Shown: positions 59,801-64,000 of the stretch, in pieces
How the letters are laid out: every line of letters begins with the position of its first letter
Numbering within the stretch: the stretch's first letter is position 1
NCBI GenBank assembly: GCA_021648375.1
Contig: JAKISW010000009.1
Location: 1 to 64,000, forward strand
DNA from: Devosiaceae bacterium
GTDB lineage: Bacteria; Pseudomonadota; Alphaproteobacteria; Rhizobiales; Devosiaceae
DNA length: 64,000 nucleotides
Direction: 5' to 3'
Translations under genes and position numbers: made by a program
Notes under the pieces: generated by a model
Database searches by the model: none
The model's input: only the letters and a program-made list of their open reading frames with translations
What the model was told of the DNA's origin: nothing

Positions 59801-61575
59801 CCAATTCCGATATGATCCAGATTAAAATGGCCCAGGGAGCCAAGCCGGGCGAAGGCGGACAGCTGCCCGGCCATAAGGTCGATGCGGTTATTGCCAAGGT
59901 TCGCCATTCCACCAAAGGGGTCGGGCTGATTTCTCCGCCCCCCCACCATGATATTTATTCCATCGAAGATCTGGCCCAGCTGATTTATGACTTGAAAAAC
60001 GTCAATCCCAAAGCCGATATTTCGGTAAAACTGGTTTCCGAAGTCGGGGTTGGTACGGTTGCTGCCGGGGTGACTAAAGCCCGTGCCGACCATATAACCA
60101 TCTCAGGTTTTGATGGCGGCACCGGTGCTTCTCCACTAACCTCCATTAAAAATGCCGGCTCCCCGTGGGAAATAGGATTAGCTGAAACCCATCAGACCTT
60201 GGTGCTAAATAAATTGCGCTCCCGGGTGGCTTTGCAGGTTGATGGCGGCTTAAAAACCGGCCGCGATGTGGTAATTGGCGCCTTGCTGGGTGCTGATGAA
60301 TTTGGCTTTGCCACCGCGCCCTTGATTGCTTCTGGCTGCATAATGATGCGCAAATGCCACCTCAATACCTGCCCCGTAGGCATTGCCACTCAAGATCCGG
60401 TATTGCGCCGCCGCTTCACCGGCAAGCCCGAACATGTGGTAAATTATTTCTTTTTCGTGGCCGAAGAAGTTCGCCAGATCATGGCCTCCCTTGGCTATAC
60501 CAACCTGAACGAGATGATCGGGCAGATTAACGTGCTCGATCGCAAAAAAGCCAATGATCATTATAAGGCCGAAGGGCTGGATTTCTCAAAATTGTTCTTT
60601 GATCCTGCCATGGGCGAAGATGTGGGAATTATCCATAGCGAATTTCAGGATCATCATCTCGAAGATGTCCTTGACCAAAAACTGATCAAAGAAGCAGCTC
60701 CTGCGCTAAGTGGCAAAGAAGCCGTGCAGATTACAACCGAAATCAACAATACCGATCGCACGGCAGGCACCATGCTTTCAGGAATGGTTGCAACAAAATT
60801 TGGCCATGAAGGTTTGGACGAGGATAAAATTCATATCAAGCTCAATGGTACTGCCGGGCAATCATTTGGCGCATGGCTGGCCCGTGGAATAACCATGGAG
60901 CTTGAAGGGGAAGCCAATGATTATGTAGGCAAAGGCCTATCTGGCGGACGCATAATTATCTATCCCTCAAAAAGGGCTAAAAACATTGTCGCTGAAAACT
61001 CAATTATTGTCGGCAACACGGTTCTTTATGGTGCCATTGAGGGCGAATGTTATTTCCGCGGAGTTGCAGGCGAGCGTTTTGCGGTCAGAAACTCCGGGGC
61101 CATCGCCGTGGTCGAGGGAGTTGGTGATCATGGTTGCGAATATATGACCGGGGGCGTTGTTGCCGTATTGGGCGGCACCGGGCGCAATTTTGCTGCCGGA
61201 ATGTCCGGGGGCATTGCCTATGTCATGGATGAAAGCGGCACCTTTGCCAATCGGTGTAACCTGTCGATGGTTGAACTTGAGCCGGTGCCAGAAGAAGACG
61301 AGCTTATGGAGCGTCACCTTCATCAGGCAGGCGATATCGAACATCATGGCCGGGTTGATGTAACAGGTGATATGACCCGCCATGATGAAGAACGCCTGCA
61401 CCAGTTAATTTCAAATCATTTGAAATATACCGGCTCTCAACGGGCAAAAACCATTCTTGAAGATTGGGAAAAGTTTCGACCAAAATTCGTCAAGGTGATG
61501 CCGGTTGAATATCGAAGGGCCTTGCTGGAAATTGAACAGGCAGCCCAAAACCGCAATCAAAAACGTGCCAGATAA
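56827..61575 (+). CDS. gltB: Glutamate synthase large subunit
   Basis: A 1582-residue NADPH-GOGAT large subunit making two glutamate from glutamine and 2-oxoglutarate. The N-terminal class II amidotransferase domain follows a propeptide: NEHDACGLGLVAN places the mature N-terminal Cys at residue 49. A further DACG occurs at residue 37. The synthase region carries the FMN site and the 3Fe-4S cysteines in CIMMRKCHLNTCPVGIATQD. ATG 56827 follows AGAGGGCGG and gives a standard length; an in-frame ATG at 56749 is rejected. gltD follows after 13 bp. Confidence 0.96.
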   Translation: MAKINDIKINNVENKSDRQETVQRPLQTTPHIRPDACGLYNPANEHDACGLGLVANIHNKKSHDIVEKGLEILVNLTHRGAVGADPLMGDGAGMLVQMPHQFFKKTTDFNLPPAGEYAVAMIFYPNDTALRDRCNISLTSALASEGLEILGTRKVPFDTGELSQNVINTKPIIEQIFIARPKDMSEEAFETKLLITRKVISNTIYGAIPEADNDNGFYIVSFSARTIVYKGMFLAYQLGAFYPDLSDPDFTSALALIHQRFSTNTFPSWKLAHPYRMTAHNGEINTIRSNVNWMAARQASVASDRFGDDISKIWPVSYEGQSDTACFDNALEFLVRGGYSLPHAAMMLIPEAWAGNPLMDETRRAFYEYHAALMEPWDGPASMALSDGNQIVATLDRNGLRPARYFVTKDGLVVLASEAGTLKVPEEDIVEKWRLQPGKMLLIDLKEGRIIADDEIKQSLASSNPYPKWLARTQIVLEELPDVLPQAPKTFESLLDRQQAFGYTQEDIKVLLTPMACTGQEPLGSMGTDTPISALSQKSKLLYTYFKQNFAQVTNPPIDPIREESVMSLVSFIGPRPNLFDLKGLSRVKRLEVRQPILTNEDLEKIRTIGDIADNQFRTTTLDITYSTNTDIDGENSGSDMDEALANLCKMAEKRVLDGDNIIILSDRLIRADRIAIPALLATAAVHHHLIRKGLRTSSGLVIETGEAREIHHFAVLAGYGAEAINPYLAFETLSAMQAEGKLPPEVDDREVVHRYIKSVGKGLLKVMSKMGISTYQSYCGAQVFDAVGLSQKFVDRFFLGTATSIEGVSLKEVATETKLRHDRAFGDKLSLRKSLEFGGEFAIRTRGEVHAWNATTVSHLQHAVRSNSSEKYEEFANAINSSSKDLFNIRSLFRIKDASELGRKPIDISEVEPAKDIVKRFATGAMSYGSISREAHTNLAIAMNSMGAKSNTGEGGEEPDRFVPKSDGTSMRSAIKQVASGRFGVTTEYLANSDMIQIKMAQGAKPGEGGQLPGHKVDAVIAKVRHSTKGVGLISPPPHHDIYSIEDLAQLIYDLKNVNPKADISVKLVSEVGVGTVAAGVTKARADHITISGFDGGTGASPLTSIKNAGSPWEIGLAETHQTLVLNKLRSRVALQVDGGLKTGRDVVIGALLGADEFGFATAPLIASGCIMMRKCHLNTCPVGIATQDPVLRRRFTGKPEHVVNYFFFVAEEVRQIMASLGYTNLNEMIGQINVLDRKKANDHYKAEGLDFSKLFFDPAMGEDVGIIHSEFQDHHLEDVLDQKLIKEAAPALSGKEAVQITTEINNTDRTAGTMLSGMVATKFGHEGLDEDKIHIKLNGTAGQSFGAWLARGITMELEGEANDYVGKGLSGGRIIIYPSKRAKNIVAENSIIVGNTVLYGAIEGECYFRGVAGERFAVRNSGAIAVVEGVGDHGCEYMTGGVVAVLGGTGRNFAAGMSGGIAYVMDESGTFANRCNLSMVELEPVPEEDELMERHLHQAGDIEHHGRVDVTGDMTRHDEERLHQLISNHLKYTGSQRAKTILEDWEKFRPKFVKVMPVEYRRALLEIEQAAQNRNQKRAR

Positions 61576-61588
61576 GAGAGAAATCATC

Positions 61589-63022
61589 ATGGGTAAAGTA
61601 ACAGGATTTCTTGAAATCGAACGCCGCGAACGCAGCTCGCGCTCCGCTGCCGACCGTATTCGCAATTATAAAGAATTTGTCATTCCGCCAAGTCAGCAGG
61701 AATTGCGCAATCAGGCCGCCCGCTGCATGGATTGCGGCATTCCCTTTTGCCACGATGCTGAAGGCTTACGTGGATGCCCGGTAAACAACCAGATCCCCGA
61801 CTGGAATGATCTGGTCTATAACAGCAATTGGAAACAGGCCTCGGCCAATCTGCATTCCACCAATAATTTCCCCGAATTTACCGGCCGCATCTGCCCCGCC
61901 CCCTGCGAAGCATCTTGCACCCTCAATCTGATTGATGAGCCTGTAACCATAAAATCCATCGAATGTGCCATTGTCGACAAGGCCTGGCGCAAGGGCTGGA
62001 TTCGCCCTGAAATTGCCAAAATAAAAACCGGTAAAAAAATTGCCGTAATCGGAGCCGGCCCTGCTGGAATGGCCTGCGCCCAACAATTGGCAAGGGTTGG
62101 TCACAAGGTTCATCTGATCGAAAAAAATGCCAAGGCCGGCGGACTTTTGCGCTATGGAATTCCCGATTTCAAAATGGAAAAACACCATATTGATCAACGG
62201 GTGGCCCAGATGGAACTTGAGGGTGTAAAATTCATTTATAACAATAATGCGGGCATAGATATCAGCGCCAAAAAACTGCTGAAAAAATATGACGCCATTA
62301 TTTTAACCGGCGGAGCAGAAAAACCCCGCGATCTGCCAATAGAGGGCCGCGACCTGTCCGGCGTGCATTATGCCATGGATTTTCTCCCCCAGCAAAATCG
62401 TCGGGTTTCTAATGAACCTTTGGGAGAAGTTGAGCCAATTGTCGCCTCGGGCCGCCATGTGGTGGTAATCGGGGGCGGTGATACCGGCTCTGATTGCATC
62501 GGCACTTCAATTCGTCAGGGTGCGCTTAGCGTTACCCAGCTGGAAATTATGCCCATGCCACCGCAAAAAGAAGACAAGCAATCATCATGGCCCAACTGGC
62601 CACTTAAATTGCGCACATCGTCTTCCCATGATGAAGGTGCATCGCGTGAATTTGCAGTAATGACCAGCAGTTTTACAGGCAAATCCGGCCATGTAAACGG
62701 CCTCAATTGTGTACGGGTTGATGATAAGTTCAAACCAATCGAAGGTTCAGAATTTACCTTGAAAGCTGATCTGGTTTTATTAGCCATGGGCTTTGTTGCC
62801 CCGATCTATAAGGGACTTTTGGAAAAACTGGGGGTTGATCTTGATGAGCGTGGCAATGTTTTGGCTGATACCAATGAATATAAAACCTCTCACCCCAAAG
62901 TCTTTTGTGCCGGGGATATGCGCCGAGGACAATCGCTGGTGGTATGGGCCATTCGTGAGGGACGTCAGGCGGCCCGCGCCGTGGATATTGAACTGATGGG
63001 AAGTTCCAACCTGCCAAAATAG
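61589..63022 (+). CDS. gltD: Glutamate synthase small subunit
   Basis: A 477-residue flavoprotein that passes electrons from NADPH to GltB. N-terminal Cys clusters (CMDCGIPFCH, LRGCPVNNQIPDWNDLV, CPAPCEASC) bind two 4Fe-4S centres; FAD site GAGPAGMACAQQLARVGH and NADPH site GGGDTGSDCIGTSIRQGA follow. Start ATG 61589 has GAGAGAAAT upstream and is 13 bp after gltB; a longer reading within gltB is rejected. The pair forms one operon. Confidence 0.96.
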   Translation: MGKVTGFLEIERRERSSRSAADRIRNYKEFVIPPSQQELRNQAARCMDCGIPFCHDAEGLRGCPVNNQIPDWNDLVYNSNWKQASANLHSTNNFPEFTGRICPAPCEASCTLNLIDEPVTIKSIECAIVDKAWRKGWIRPEIAKIKTGKKIAVIGAGPAGMACAQQLARVGHKVHLIEKNAKAGGLLRYGIPDFKMEKHHIDQRVAQMELEGVKFIYNNNAGIDISAKKLLKKYDAIILTGGAEKPRDLPIEGRDLSGVHYAMDFLPQQNRRVSNEPLGEVEPIVASGRHVVVIGGGDTGSDCIGTSIRQGALSVTQLEIMPMPPQKEDKQSSWPNWPLKLRTSSSHDEGASREFAVMTSSFTGKSGHVNGLNCVRVDDKFKPIEGSEFTLKADLVLLAMGFVAPIYKGLLEKLGVDLDERGNVLADTNEYKTSHPKVFCAGDMRRGQSLVVWAIREGRQAARAVDIELMGSSNLPK

Positions 63023-63082
63023 TTTTTTATAACAATAAAAATTGGCGATTTTGTCCACCCCGCCGACGCGAGATAAAACAAC

Positions 63083-64000
63083 CTATTGAGAGGTAGGCGA
63101 TGCTTCGCTTTCGTCCGCGCCCAAAACAACTGCATCCTGCTCAATTTCACCTGGAACAATTCCTTGCCCAAACGCATCGGCACGCCCTGCCGGGGCTGCC
63201 ATCAGCATTTCAATATCAACAATATCAGGTCTTGCTCCCCCGCCAGGGGCCAGCACAAGTTCATTTGCCCTTACCGGATCGCCGGTTAACTGCACCACAG
63301 CCCCTGCAACCTGCAACAGCCTGAACTGACCATTGCCCTGAAAGGGTGGGCGAACCATGCTCAAACCATCGGTGCCCTCAAGCGGATCAGCAACCGCAAT
63401 CGCAACTCTGCCAACACCCCCCTCGCGATAAAAGCCACGCATTGACTGATTGATATAAAAGACCAGCTTATCCGATCCGGCAGCAGAAAAATGTATACCA
63501 TCACTTTTGCGCATCACCTCAACTTCGCCGTTCAGGTTGGGCCCTCTTAAAGAATATTTCCCGTCTTCCCCGGCAAAGCGCTCATATATATCGACAAATT
63601 CCACACCAGCGGCAATCGCTGCCAGCCGATGTATAGAGCTTATTTCGCTGATCTGGCTGGAGAATGAGGCAGCGCGCATGGGTGGTAAACCAACCCAGAC
63701 CACCGATTTTCCCGCCGTACGCAATTGTTGTAAAAAACTATCAACTCTTTGACGGTAAAGCACTTTCCATTCATCGGAAAGAGGACGGGCGTTCCCGATT
63801 TGCTGGCGATCATTGATCCCGATAATCATCACCGCCAGATCAAAATTATCTGCAGCAATCTCCTCGGCTAAAGCGGCATCCCAGTCATAAAAATCATCCC
63901 GCACAAAGCCTGATGAGCCAACCCCTCGCCCCACAACAATCAGATTTTCATCTTCAGCAAATTCCCGCTGAAAGGCTTTTGCCAGATCGATAGCCAAAGA
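63083..64000 (-). CDS. DUF459 SGNH-type hydrolase, 5' end beyond window
   Basis: At least 305 residues of an SGNH-superfamily protein; the reading frame runs off the right edge, so the N-terminus and any signal are missing. The catalytic blocks seen are VMIIGINDRQQ (block III, GxND) and SDGIHFSAAGSDKL (block V, Asp-x-x-His). VWVGLPPMR and YINQSMRGFY are typical of DUF459, which is predicted to act on polysaccharide or peptidoglycan acyl groups at the cell envelope. It is convergent with gltD. Confidence 0.85.
   Translation of the reverse strand, partial: SLAIDLAKAFQREFAEDENLIVVGRGVGSSGFVRDDFYDWDAALAEEIAADNFDLAVMIIGINDRQQIGNARPLSDEWKVLYRQRVDSFLQQLRTAGKSVVWVGLPPMRAASFSSQISEISSIHRLAAIAAGVEFVDIYERFAGEDGKYSLRGPNLNGEVEVMRKSDGIHFSAAGSDKLVFYINQSMRGFYREGGVGRVAIAVADPLEGTDGLSMVRPPFQGNGQFRLLQVAGAVVQLTGDPVRANELVLAPGGGARPDIVDIEMLMAAPAGRADAFGQGIVPGEIEQDAVVLGADESEASPTSQ

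Overview
The window looks like a stretch of chromosome from an alphaproteobacterium, most likely a free-living member of the Hyphomicrobiales (Rhizobiales). The evidence is the gene content and order: zapA - 6S RNA - 5-formyl-THF cyclo-ligase - YmdB phosphoesterase, tkt-gap-pgk, the small alphaproteobacterial families DUF4164, DUF1192, DUF1465/RcdA, DUF1013/TrcR, DUF2312/GapR and CpdR, a split pntAA/pntAB/pntB transhydrogenase, an aa3-oxidase subunit IV peptide, and cysteine-free ribosomal proteins L31 and L36. Base composition is moderate, lower than in classical rhizobia. Species cannot be named from the sequence. Almost all of the window is ordinary core chromosome; no prophage, insertion sequence or CRISPR array was seen.

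Layout. 1-2.1 kb (minus): ymdB-type gene, fau, 6S RNA, zapA, DUF4164. 2.3-10.3 kb (plus): tkt, gap, pgk, a ThiE-like gene, a Sel1-repeat protein, efp, an inositol monophosphatase. 10.3-11 kb: a gene-free stretch of stacked repeats. 11-16.2 kb: an ExbB/MotA-like and OmpA-like pair, an ABC exporter, rpmE, rcdA. 16.8-19.4 kb: a four-gene bufferin-type operon (BufA precursor, MNIO/DUF692 enzyme, DUF2063 partner, DoxX), the most distinctive metabolic system here. 19.4-25.1 kb: DUF1192, trcR, two YdcH-like genes, purEK, rpsU, a hydrolase and a DsbA-like oxidoreductase. 25.2-30.4 kb (minus): transhydrogenase genes, the oxidase subunit IV peptide and oligoendopeptidase F. 30.7-40.1 kb: an orphan sigma-54 response regulator, a DUF882 protein, dxs, gapR, DUF1036, pyk, rpmJ and an orphan receiver protein. 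40.1-42.4 kb: a small AraC/DUF4142/cupredoxin cassette beside a decayed thiolase fragment. 42.4-51 kb: a fatty-acid oxidation regulon, with fadE-fadJ-thiolase divergent from fadD-merR. 51-56.3 kb: membrane protein, tRNA-Val, cpdR, N-formylglutamate amidohydrolase, hisN-like phosphatase, lysophospholipase, hsp20. 56.8-63 kb: gltB-gltD, followed by a partial DUF459 hydrolase.

How the genes work together. The carbon block (tkt, gap, pgk, pyk, dxs) covers lower glycolysis, pentose interconversion and isoprenoid precursor entry. The fad block is a self-contained beta-oxidation unit whose MerR regulator lies downstream of fadD; a perfect 16-bp palindrome between the two divergent arms is the obvious operator. 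Bufferin genes and a cupredoxin cassette both point to periplasmic copper handling. Four regulators of the alphaproteobacterial cell cycle (RcdA, CpdR, TrcR, GapR) are scattered through the window.

Non-coding content is rich. It includes a family of palindromic intergenic repeats whose nested stems vary compensatorily between copies, two candidate small RNAs carrying an anti-Shine-Dalgarno CCUCCC next to a terminator, a likely ROSE-type RNA thermometer with an RpoH-type promoter before hsp20, and several palindromes that look like operators.
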